Shown: piece after piece, positions 1 to 10,300 of the stretch
Numbering within the stretch: the stretch's first letter is position 1
Layout: each line of letters begins with the position of its first letter
Origin: Microglena sp. YARC
Lineage: Eukaryota > Chlorophyta > Chlorophyceae > Chlamydomonadales > Chlamydomonadaceae
Length of the DNA: 64,000 bases
Reading direction: 5' to 3'
Assembly (NCBI GenBank): GCA_022414725.1
Contig: CM039462.1
Location: forward strand, 43,754,898 to 43,818,897
Translations under genes and position numbers: made by a program
Notes under the pieces: generated by a model
Told to the model about the DNA's origin: nothing
The model's database searches: none
The model's input: the letters and a program-made list of their open reading frames with translations, nothing else

Positions 1-120
1 ACTCTGTGCACAACAACAAAAAGAAAAAGGACCCACAAAGCAAAAAAAAACCATTACATCAGGGGTGTGTCGAGGACAAACAAACCAAACTCCCAACCAC
101 CGTTTTGGTGGCGTAGGTAT
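1..120 (-). mobile_element. LINE 3' end fragment (5'-truncated copy)
   Basis: The reverse complement matches the 3' untranslated end of the LINE at about 50757-50873 with only small differences, including the segment around GTGTGTCGAGGACAAAC. The match stops at position 120, so this is a short 5'-truncated insertion whose 3' tail lies to the left of the window. It shows that this LINE family has moved more than once in this genome. Confidence 0.85.
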
Positions 121-149
121 GTGTGTAAGCAAATATAATAATGTATGCA

Positions 150-900
150 AGCAACGAGTCCACAGTCATCTCCCATTCTGTCCTTGTGGTTGAAGCAAAT
201 CTGTGAGCATGTACAATGATTTAGGGTTTAGGAATGTGTCGTGTATGAGCGCATGGTCGTCCGCATTTTGTCGTGTAGGAGCGCATGGTTGTCCGCATTT
301 TTGGCAAAGTCCCCTCTTCAAGGGGGCGGGAGCCCCCATGTTTACCCATTTGTCCGTCCGACCGACCGACCGGCTGACCGTGATGAAGCCTGACTCGTCA
401 GCCAACGGTCTCGTAACTAACTCGCTTCCGTTGCCACCTGCAGGTGCACCTGTCGCTCCGTCGCGATCACTCTCCGCCATTTTTTAGCGTCGCAGGTGAC
501 GCTGCATATAACTTGTTTCCTTGCAGTTGAAGCAAATCTGTGAGCATGTACTATGGTTGAAGGTTCAGTAACGTGTCGTGTAAGAACGCATTGTGTTGGA
601 GCGCATCGTCATCCTCTGTGTCGTCCTTGTAGTTGAAGCAAATCTGTGAGCATGTGCAATGCTTTAGGGTTTGGGAACAGGTAGTGCAGGAAAGCATAGT
701 GTAGGGGTTGGGAGCATGTAGTGTAGGAGCGCATCGTCATCCTGCATGCCGTGCTTGTAGTTGAAGCAAATCTGTGAGCATGTGCAATGGTCTCGGGTTT
801 AGGAACGCGTAGTGTAGGAAGGCATTGTCGTCCTGCATGTTGTCCTTGTAATTGAAGCAAATATGTGATCATGTGCAATGGTGCCTGGACTGGAACACCC
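150..900 (-). repeat. ~110-120 bp tandem repeat, 4-5 degenerate units
   Basis: The core GTTGAAGCAAATCTGTGAGC recurs near 190, 527, 634, 764 and 856. Each core is followed by a segment resembling TTTAGGGTTTAGGAACG. On the minus strand the units read as a short open segment ending near HMLTDLLQLQGQ, so they may be repeated exon pieces of the minus-strand gene suggested at 1127-1195. The unit is interrupted at about 300-480 by a GC-rich dispersed repeat. No complete gene is visible. Confidence 0.6.
301..362. repeat. Dispersed GC-rich hairpin repeat, copy 1
   Basis: The segment around GGGGGCGGGAGCCCCC followed by ACCCATTTGTCCG recurs at about 24687-24722 (partial) and 25785-25848. The first half can fold as a GC-rich hairpin. 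The family was not recognised. Confidence 0.55.
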
Positions 901-1002
901 ACAATCATCAACGCCCACCCACCCCTTCTCCAGCCTCCAAGTCAGACCCAGTAACCAGTTGCCACGTGGCTCCATTGCCCATATGTTCCTACCCCTGGAC
1001 TC

Positions 1003-1100
1003 CATAGACATACATACAAACATACATACATGCATACATACATATACACCTACATACATACATACATACATACATACATACATACATACATACATACAAA
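1003..1100. repeat. (CATA)n microsatellite
   Basis: An almost pure CATACATA tract interrupted by a few TATACACC and CAAA units. It separates two copies of the SET-like exon segment, so it lies within the local duplication. Confidence 0.9.
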
Positions 1101-1126
1101 CACAGACCATGCCAACGCCCACTCAC

Positions 1127-1195
1127 CTCTTCTCCAGCCTTCAAGTCAGACCCAGCAACCAGTCGCCACGTGGCTCCATCGTCCTGTGTCACCAC
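1127..1195 (-). CDS. Possible SET-domain-like exon (minus strand)
   Basis: On the minus strand a 69-nt segment is flanked by a good acceptor (CACCAG) and a good donor (GTGAGT). It encodes 23 residues in phase 0 that end TWRLVAGSDLKAGEE. In SET-domain proteins, including Rubisco LSMT-like methyltransferases, a similar stretch (residue pattern L-A-x-x-D-L-x-x-G-E-E-V) precedes the terminal Tyr-containing motif. Degenerate copies of the same exon sit at about 924-977 and 1511-1560. No other exon of this gene could be assigned with confidence, so the SET assignment rests on one short motif and is tentative. Confidence 0.4.
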
Positions 1196-1199
1196 CTGG

Positions 1200-1500
1200 T
1201 GTGTTGAAATTGGTGGGGTATGGTGGTGTTTGGGTGGTGTTTGGGTGTGGTGGTGTGTGGTGGTGGTCTTTGGGTGGTGTTTGGGTGTGGTGGTGTGGGG
1301 TGGTGGTGTTTGGGTGGCCCGTTTGGGTGGGGGGGGTGGGGGTGTGTGGTCTGTGTGGATGGGGTATGGAGTGTGGAGGGAGCTATGTGACAGGTTAGGG
1401 TCGTGGTTGGGTGTGGTGCTTGGTCGGTGTTTGGGTGTCGTGGGGTGGGTGGGTGGGTGTTGGGGTAGGTGGTGGTTGTGGTGTGGGGGGAGCAGTAAAT
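1200..1500. repeat. G/T-rich simple repeat (TTTGGGTGTGGTGG-like)
   Basis: The plus strand is almost devoid of C, with many GGG and GG runs and a 9-G run near 1330. It has G-quadruplex potential. It is not a clean telomeric repeat because the unit length varies and no TTTAGGG or TTTTAGGG phase is maintained. Confidence 0.7.
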
Positions 1501-1617
1501 GGTGTAAGGAGCCCTCCTTCTTTGACCCGGCAACCAGTCGCCGCCTGGTGTGCTGAAATTGAAGTTGAACCTTTAGAAAAGAAAAATGGACAGGAAGAGG
1601 AGTCAAGAGATAGGGGA

Positions 1618-1729
1618 AATGATTACAAAAAGCAGCGACTGGCATGATCGTCATATAGACATGGGGGTTTACGTGGATGAGTGTGTGTGACTGTGTGTGA
1701 CTGTGTGTATGTGAGTGTGTGTATGTGTG

Positions 1730-1785
<56 letters not shown>

Positions 1786-1954
1786 GGGGGGGTCAACCTA
1801 GATAGAAACATCATAGGGATGAATGATTACATAAAGCAGCGACTAGCCTCGTCATAGACACCAGGGGCTTAAGTGGATGAGGATGTGTATGTGTGTGTGC
1901 GTGTGTGTGTGCGTGTGTGTGTGTGTGTGTGTGCGTGTGTGTGTGCGTGTGTGT

Positions 1955-1985
<31 letters not shown>

Positions 1986-2222
1986 GTCAATCTAGATAGA
2001 TTCATCATAGGGACGAATGATTGCATAAAGCAGTAGCTAGCTTATTCATATAGACATGGGGTTTTTAAGTCGATGCGTGCCTGTGTGTGTGTGTGTGTGT
2101 GGGGGGGGTCAATCTAGATCAATACATCATATGGACGAATGATTGCATAAATAAGCTAAATAACATAGCTAGCTTATTCATATAGACATGGGGTTTAAGT
2201 GGATGCGTGCCTGTGTGTGTGT

Positions 2223-2264
<42 letters not shown>

Positions 2265-2290
2265 CAATCTATATCAATACATCAGGCGGC
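1618..2290. repeat. ~160-230 bp tandem repeat with (GT)n and poly-G core, 4 units
   Basis: Four units share a conserved part around AATGATTACATAAAGCAGCG and CATATAGACATGGGGTTT, then a (GT)n tract, then a G run, then TCAATCTAGAT. The G run grows from about 8 to over 40 bases in the last unit (2225-2263). No coding sequence is recognised. Confidence 0.85.
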
Positions 2291-2339
2291 TGTAATACAG
2301 TTTGACTATCATTTTATTGTTGTACGATTTTTATTTCTA

Positions 2340-2640
2340 AGTTTGGTTGATTTGGTTACAAGGTAATGATAACGCCTTGGGTGGGATGGAGGTAGGGGTG
2401 GAGGGCCTGGGGCTGTCGTTAGGTTTAGGTCCTGGTGGTGGCAGGGGTCCTGCCAAAACAGGGTCTCTGGAAGCGATCCTTAAGTAATGATAGCGCCTGG
2501 GTGGGGTGTCCTCGTTAGCATAGGGGCACCGGTTTAAGCTGAGTAGCGCTTTTTTGAGTACCGACACGAGGCTCAAAGCAGGAGCCATAGGGGCCAGCCC
2601 GCAGAAGTGCCGATAAAAGGTTAATGATAACGCCTGTGGG
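2340..2640. repeat. ~130 bp tandem repeat marked by AATGATARCGCC
   Basis: The motif AATGATAACGCCTTGGGTGG occurs near 2363 and recurs in altered form near 2485 and 2622. The third copy abuts the 3' end of SINE copy 1. No gene was recognised. Confidence 0.55.
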
Positions 2641-2808
2641 TGTGTGGTGTTCAAGAGCTCTTCGTACGCGGGTGGGGAGCGGTCTTTTCTTACCTCAACT
2701 GGACAAGCTACCATCGCGGTTGACGACGAGCAAGAGCGACCGAAGGGGGAGTCGAATCCCTGACTCTTCATCCTCAAGCGATCTGGTCTACCACCAGACA
2801 ATTGTATA
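2625..2808 (-). mobile_element. tRNA-derived SINE, copy 1
   Basis: Read on the minus strand, it shows a tRNA-like promoter with an A-box-like TGGTAGACCAG and a B-box GGATTCGACTCC (about 2748-2760). A family-specific body containing GTCAACCGCGATGGTAGC and a 3' part ending near GAACACCACACACCCACAGG follow. The body aligns with copies at 3056-3250 and 36117-36292. A full cloverleaf cannot be folded, which favours a SINE over a functional tRNA gene. Confidence 0.7.
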
Positions 2809-2881
2809 TCACTGAAAGGGGCTATTTGGTACAATTTCACTGTATTGAATAGGTACAACCTCCATCCAACACGCCAAATGC

Positions 2882-3052
2882 GTAGGGAACGGCAAATCAT
2901 ATGATACTGACCAAAGCCAGTATGATATCATATGATATCATACAAATTGCATCAAATGATATTGTATGTGAATGGTAACTTTAGCCTAGTCAGACTGCCG
3001 GCATCATATGATATCATATGATGACATGATATCATATTACCGTTCCCTACAA
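2882..3052. mobile_element. Palindromic MITE-like element
   Basis: The ends are inverted: GTAGGGAACGGCAAATCATA at the left and TATCATATTACCGTTCCCTAC at the right, each continuing into ATCATATGAT repeats. AAATG flanks both sides with about one base of slack, a possible 5-bp target duplication. There is no coding capacity, so this fits a short non-autonomous foldback element. Confidence 0.65.
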
Positions 3053-3055
3053 ATG

Positions 3056-3250
3056 AGTGATACCTTGTCCCTCGACGGTTCAATGGTTGAGCTTGTTGAA
3101 CCGATGAAGGTGCTGCGTTCAAATCCCTATGGGTCTGCTTTATTGTTCGAGGTCGCTGTCAACCGCCGTGGTAGCTTTGTCGCTGGTAAGTAGCAGTCTG
3201 TTCTCTACTCTGCCAAGATGGGCTCCCTTAACACCACACCCCACCAGGTG
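3056..3250 (+). mobile_element. tRNA-derived SINE, copy 2
   Basis: It contains a B-box-like GCGTTCAAATCC (about 3115-3126), the family body GTCAACCGCCGTGGTAGC (about 3158-3175) and a 3' part GGGCTCCCTTAACACCACAC. The 3' part aligns base for base over long stretches with copy 3 at 36117-36292. It begins within a few bases of the MITE right end. Confidence 0.7.
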
Positions 3251-3289
3251 TTATCCTCATTGTCTCTCGACAATGAGAACATGGTTCCA

Positions 3290-3602
3290 GGTTTCACCAG
3301 GTAGGATCATCCTGTGTGGGCAGTGCCTCTTGTGGCACCACCAGGTTCACGCCAGGTAGGATCACCCTGTGTGGGCAGTGCTTCTTGTGGCACCACCAGG
3401 TTCACGCCAGGTAGGATCACCCTGTGTGGGCAGCACCTCTTGTGGCACCACCAGGTTCACGCCAGGTAGGATCACCCTGTGTGGGCAGTACCTCTTGTGC
3501 ACCACCAGGTTCACGCCAGGTAGGGATCACCCTGTGTGGGCAAGTACCTCTTGTGGCACCACCACCACACCCACCCACACCACAGCGCAACCTACCCACC
3601 AT

Positions 3603-3641
<39 letters not shown>

Positions 3642-4290
3642 TCCTAGGGTCACCCTGTGTGGGCAGTACCTCTTGTGCACCACCACCACACCCACCCCAC
3701 ACCCACAGCGCAACCCGCACACCACACTGCCCACCCCCCCCCCCCAAATCCTAGGGTCACCCTGTGTGGGCATACCTCTTGATGGCACCTCCACCACACC
3801 CACCCACACCCACAGCGCAACCCCCACACCACACTGCCCCCCTCCCCCCCCCCAAAAAAACACAATCCTAGGTTTACCTGCTGTGGGGCAGTTCCTCATG
3901 TGGTGCCACCACCCCACACAACCCACCGCAAAAAACTCACACCACACCGCACCCAACGCACCCCCACCCTATGGGTACCTGGTGAGGAAGTTCCTCTCGT
4001 GGTGCCACACCCCACACACCACACCGCAAACCTCACACCACACCGCACCCACCCACCCCACCCCCACCCTATGGGTACCTGGTGAGGGAAGTTCCTCTCG
4101 TGGCGCCACCACCCACACACCCCACCGCAAACCTCACACCGCACCCACCCCACCCCCACCCTATGGGTACCTGGTGTGGGCAGTTCTTCTCGTGGCGCCA
4201 CCACCCCACACACCACACCGCAAACCTCACACCACACCGCACCCACCCCACCCCCACCCTATGGGTACCTGGTGTGGGCAGTTCTTCTTG
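3290..4290 (+). repeat. Series of evolving tandem repeats (GTGTGGGCAGT unit)
   Basis: A ~55-bp unit (GGCAGTGCCTCTTGTGGCACC plus CAGGTTCACGCCAGGTAGG) repeats about five times. It then changes into longer units spaced by CCACACC-rich and poly-C tracts (up to about 32 Cs near 3606-3637), and then into units starting CTATGGGTACCTGG. The last unit runs directly into the first unit of the 4.3-12.4 kb minisatellite. Repeated CAG and GTAGG edges may be copies of a splice boundary, but no exon could be identified. Confidence 0.75.
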
Positions 4291-4294
4291 TGCC

Positions 4295-4368
4295 GTGCCA
4301 TGTCAATGATGGGCAGCAAGAGCATCTCTCCTCGGTTGTAGTTGTTGAACACTCTCCGAGACAAGATC

Positions 4369-4399
<31 letters not shown>

Positions 4400-7300
4400 C
4401 ATGGGGATCATGCGCAATGATAGGGGCAAGAGCATAGCTCCGCGGTTGTAGTTGTTGGATACTTAATGAGACAAGATCTGCTGGTGTGTGTGTGTGTGTG
4501 TGTGTGCTGTGGCGGTGAGTGGGTGCATGGGATCATGCGCAATGATAGGGGCAAGAGCATAGCTCCGCCGCGGTTTGTAGTTGTTGAATACTTACCTTCT
4601 CCGTATGAGACAAGATCTGCTGGTGTGTGTGTGTGTGTTGCACAATTCCTGTGTGTGAGTTGGCCGGTGAGTGGGTGCATGGGGATCATGCGCAATAGTT
4701 ATAGGGGCAAGAGCATAGCTCCGCTGGTTGTAGTTGTTGAATACTTAATGAGACAAGATCTGCTGGTGTGTGTGCCTGTGTGTGTGTGTGTGCGGTTGAG
4801 TAGTGCGTGCATATTGGGGGCATTTCATGCGCAATTGATAGGCGGCAACGGAGGCATTAGCCCTCCCGCGGTTGTAGTTGCTCTGCCGATTACTTAACGA
4901 GACAAGATCTGCTGGTGTGACCCGAACTGTGTCTGTCCGGCGGTGATGTGGGTGCATGGGATCATGCGCAATTGATAGGGGCAGAGCACTAGCTCCCGGT
5001 TGTAGTTTGTTGCAATAGCTTAAATTGAGACCAGAATCTGCTGGTGTGTGTGTGTTGTTGTGTCCGATTATCGGTTCTAGGCGGTGAGCATGGGGTCTCA
5101 TGGGATCATGCCGTGACTAAGGGGAAGAGGATAGCTCCACATCGTTTACTTAATCACAAGACATTAATGACGACAAGGTCGTGTGTGCGAGTGAGGGGCA
5201 TGGGATGTGTGCAAATGTCTGGTGGCAATGGCGCGAGCAATCATGCGGCTCCGCGTGTAGTTGTTGGATCTTAATGAGACCAGATGCGCTGAAATGATTG
5301 AGGGGCATAAAGTGAGTGACTCGGTGAGTGTGAGTGGGTGGCATGGGATCGCGCAATTGATTAGCGGCAAGAGCATAGCTCCGCGGGTGTTGTAAGTTTT
5401 GAATACTTAATGAGACAAGATCTGCTGGTCTGTTGTGCCTACGTGTGTGTGTGTGTGTGCTGTGGCGGTGAGTGGTGCATTGGGGGAGCATGCGCTAATG
5501 ATCTGATAGGCAAAGAGCAATAGCTCCAGTTATTGTATGATGCGATCTAATGAGGACAAGATCTTCTGGATGTGTGTGTGTGTGTGCGTGGCGGTGCAGT
5601 TGGGCATGGGGATTCATGCGCGCAATGATAGGCAAGACGCATAAGCTCCGCGGTCTGTAGTTGTTGAAAATACTTAATGAGACAAGATCTGCTGGGTGTG
5701 TGTGTGTTGTTGTTGGGTCTGTGCTGCGATGAGTGGGTGCATGGGGATCATTGCGATTGATGATAGGGCAAGAGCATAGCTCCGCCGTTGAGTTGGTTGA
5801 ATACTTAATGAACAAGATCTTGCTGGGTGCTGTGGGTGTGTGTGGTGTCTATTGGCGGGAGTGGGTGCCATGGGGGATACATGACGCAATTATAGAGGCA
5901 AGAGCAATAGTCTTCCGCGGTTGTAGTGTTGGAATGCACTTTAATTAGACAAGATCTCTGTGTGTGTTGTCGTGTGTGTAGTATGTGTGATGTGGGGTGT
6001 GCATGGGATTCATGCGCAATGACTGGGGCTAAGAGCAAGTTCCGCCGGCGTTTTGTAGTTGGTTGGTACTTAATGAGGACAGATTCTTGTGGTGTGTGTG
6101 GTGGTTGTGCTGGCGCGGTGAGTGGGTGCATGGGATCATGCGCCAATGGATAGGGCAAGAGTCATAGCCTCCGCGGTGTATGTGCAAATACTTAAATGAG
6201 ACAAGATCTGGGCTGGTGTTGGCGGTGTGTGTTGTTGCGATAGTGCGTGCATGGGGATCATGCGCATTATAGGTGGCCAAGAGCAGCTTCCCGGTTGTAG
6301 TTGTTGAGATAACTTAATCGATACAAGATCGGCTGGTGTGTGTAGTGTGGTGGTGTGGCGTGATGGGGTGCATTGGCGAATTCATGGCGGCAATGAATAG
6401 GGGCAAGAGCATAGCTCCGCGGTCTGTACTTGTTTACAAACTTAATTGAGACAAGATCTGCTGGTGCTGTAGTGTGTCGTTGGTGTGTGTGCGGTGAGTG
6501 GAGTTGCAATGGGATCATGCGCAATGATAGTGGCAAACATAGCTCCGCTGTGTAGTTGTTGGATACTTAAATGAGGACAAGATCTTCTGGTGTGTGTGTG
6601 TGTGTGCGTGGCGGTGAGTGGGTGCATGGGATTCATGACGCAATGTGATAGGGCAAGAGCATAGCTCCGCGTGTAGTTTTGGATACTTAATGAAGACAAG
6701 ATCTGATGGCTGTGATGGTGTGTTTGTGTTGCGCGTTGGCGGTGAGTGGGTGCATGGGATCATGCGGCAATGTAGGGGCAAGAGCATAGCCATCCCGGTT
6801 GAGTTGGCGATACTTAATGAGACCAAGATCCTGCCTGGTGTGGTGTTGTGTGTGGTGGTGTGTGTGCTGTGATTTGCCGCAAATGATAGGGGCAAGGCAT
6901 AGTGCTGTAGTTGTGGTACTTAATGAGACAAGATCTGCTGGTGTGTGTGTGTGCTCGTTTGGCGGGTGAGTGGGTCGTGCGTGGGCATGTGAGTGGTTCA
7001 TGCGCCATGCGCAATGATAGGGCAAGAGCATAAGCTCCGCGGTTGTAGTGCTTGGCATACTTTAATTGAGCAAGATCTGCTGGCTTGTGTGTGTGTCGTG
7101 TGTGGCTATGAGTGGAGTGCATAGCGGATCATGCGCAATGATAGGGGCAGAGCATAAGCTCCGCGGTGTGTAGTTGTTGAATACTTAATGAGACAAAATT
7201 GCTTCTGGGTGTTGGTGTGTGTGTGCGTGGCGGTGAGTGGGTGCATGGGGATATGCAATTGATAGGGGCCAAGAGCATTAGTTTCCGCGGTTGTAGTTTT

Positions 7301-10300
7301 GAAATACTTAATGCAGACAGATCTGGCTGGGTGCGTGTGTGTGTGTGCGGTGTGGCGTGTAGTGGGTGCATGGGGATCATGCGCAAAGATGATAGGGGCA
7401 AGAGCATAGCTCCGCGGTTGTTGAGTTGTTGGATACTTAATGAGACAAGATCTGACTGGGGTGTGTGTGTGGTGTGCGTGGCGGTGAGTGGGTGCATGGG
7501 GATCATGCGCAATGATAGGGGCAAGAGCAGTAGCTGCTGCGTTGTAGTGTTGAAGTACTTAATGAGACAGATCTGCTGTGTGTGTGTGTGTGTGTGTGTG
7601 TTGCGCGTGGCGGTGGTGGGTGCATGGGGATTCATGCGCAATGATAGGGGCAAGAGCAATAGCTCCGCGGTTGTAGTTGATTGGATACTTAATGAGACAA
7701 GATCTGCTGGTGTGTGCTGTGTGTGCGTGTGTGTGTGTGTGTGTGCGGTGTGCCTTGCAATAGGGATCCGATGCGCAATTATAGGGGCAAGAGCATTTGC
7801 TCCGCGGTTGCTAGTTGTGAATAAACCTTAATGAGACAAGATCTGCTGGTGGTGTGTGTGTGTGTGTGTGTGTGGCGGTGGTGGGTGCATGGGGATTCAT
7901 GCGGCAATGATAGGGCAAGAGCATAGCTCCGCGGTTGTAGTTGTTGGATACTTAATGAGACAAGATCTTCTGGTGTGTGTGTGAACAATGGTTGTGTGTG
8001 TGGCGTGCTCTGAGTGGTGCATGGGGATCATGCGCAATATAGGGGCAAGAGCATAGCTCCGCGGTTGTAGTTGTTGAATACTTAATGAGACAAGATCTGC
8101 TGTGTGTCGTGTGTGTGTGTGTGTGTGTCGCTGTGGCGGTGTGAGTGGGTGCATGGGATCATCGCAATGATAGGGGGCAAGAGCATAGCTCCGCGGTTGT
8201 AGTTGTTGGCATACTTAAATGAGACAAGATGCTGGTGTGTGTGAAACCTGTGTGCGATGTGCCCGTGAGTGGGTGCTGATGGGATCAGGCGGCAAATTTA
8301 TAGGGCAAGTGTTGCCATAGTGTGTGTGTGTGTGTGTGCTCGGCGGTGAGGGCGTGCATGGGATCATTGCCAATCGCATAAGGCAAGACGCATAGCTCCG
8401 CCGGTTGTAGGTTGCATTATTACTTAATGGAACAAGATCTGGTGTGTGGTGTGAGTGACCGGGTTGTGAGTGGGCTGCATGGGGATCATGGCCGCAATGA
8501 TAGGGCGCAGAGCCATAGCCTCGGCGGGCTGTAGGCTTGTGAATACTTAATGAGACAAGATCTGCTGTGAAGTGTGTGTGTGTGTGCGCGTGGCGGTGTG
8601 CATGGGTCATCAGGCCGTATGCGCAATGATAGGGCAGTAGCAAGCTCCGCCTCCGCGGTTGTAGAGATAGTATTAATGAGACAAGATCTGCCCATTGTGT
8701 GTGTGTTGTGCGTGGCGTGTAGTGGCTGCATGGGATCATGCGCTGATTAGGCAAGAGCATAGCACAATCCGTAGTAGTTGTCCGATCACTGTAATAGACA
8801 AGATAATGGAGAGCATAGATTGCTGTGTGCCTGTGCTGTGTTGTAGTGTGCGTGCTGTTGAGTGAGATGGTGAGCCGCGTGCATGGGGATCATGCGCAAT
8901 GATAGGGGCAAGAGCATAGCTCCGCTCCGCCTAGCGGTTGTAGTTGTTGGATACTTAATGAGACAAGATCTGCTGATCATGGTGGCATTGTGGTGTAGTG
9001 TGTGTGTGATCCTGTGATGCCGTGTGTGTGTGTGGGGCGATGGGGATCATGCGCACTGATAGGGGCATGAGCATAGCTCCCGCGGTTGTAGTGTTGGATA
9101 ACTTAATGAAGACAAGATCTCTGGTGTGTGTGTGTGCCCTTGACGTGGCGGGTGAGTGGGTGCATGGGGATCATGCGCAATATAGATAGGGGCAAGAGCA
9201 TAGCTCCGCGGTTTGTAGTTGTTGAATACTTAATGAGACAAGATCTGCTGCGTGTGTGTGTGTGTGTGTGTGTGGCGGTGAGTGGGTGCATGGGGATCAT
9301 GCGCATGCATCACAGGGCAGAGCATAGCTCGCACTGCCGTTTGTAGTTGTTGAGATACTTAATGACACAAGATCTGTGTGTGTGTGCTAATGTGTGTGTG
9401 GTGTTGCGCCCGTGAAGGTTGGCGTGCCATGGGGGCTTGAGTGGAGTTTGCATGAGGGATCATGCGCAATGATAGGGCAAGAGCATAGCTCCGCCCGGTT
9501 GCTAGTTGTTGATACTTAATGAGACAAGATGCTGTCTGGTGTGTGTGTGTGTTGTCGTGCGGTGATGTGGTGTGCATGGGGATCATGCGCAATGATAGGG
9601 GCAAGAGCATAGCTCCGCGCGTCATGTAGTTGTTGTTCAATACACTTAATGAGACAAGATCTGCTGGTCTGTGTGTTGTGTGTGTGCTGTTGGCGATGAG
9701 TGCGTGTTGCCGGTGCTTATGGGGAATGCATGCGCAATAGATAGGGGCAAGAGCATAGCTCCGCGGTTGTAGTTGTTGATACTTAATCGAGCAAGATCTG
9801 CTGGCTGTGTGTGTGTGTAGTGTGTGTGTGTGTGTGTGTGTGGCGGTGAGTGGGGCATGGGGATCATGCGCAATTATAGGGGCAAGAGCATAGCTCCGCC
9901 AGTTGCTAGTTGTTGAATACTTAATGAGACAAAGATCTTGCTGGTGTGTTGTGTGTGTGTATACTACCTACCCGCCTGTGTGAAGTGAGTGTGTGTGAGT
10001 GGCGTCGCCAGCCAGCATGTGATCATGACGCGCAATGATAGGGGGGCAAGAGCATAATAGCTTCCCCCCTGACGGTTGTATGTTGTTGATACTTAATGAG
10101 ACAAGATCTGCTGGTGGTGTGTGTGTGTGCGTGGCTGTGAGTGGGTGCCATGGTCATGCGCAATGATAGTGGCAAGAGCAGTAAGCTCCGCCGTTTAGTG
10201 TGTAATACTTAATGAGGACAAGATCTGCTGGTGTGTGTGTGTGCTGTCGTGTGTGATATTGTGGCGATGAGTGGAGTCTTGGATCATGCGTCAATGCATA

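Noticed and set aside
1200..1500. Interstitial telomeric repeat (TTTGGGTGTGG-like)
   Set aside because: The unit length and sequence are irregular and do not match the plant or algal telomere repeats TTTAGGG or TTTTAGGG.
2700..2808. A functional tRNA gene on the minus strand (also near 3060-3130 plus and 36230-36292 minus)
   Set aside because: A- and B-box-like motifs are present but no full cloverleaf or acceptor stem could be paired, and the same non-tRNA body follows each copy, which fits a SINE.
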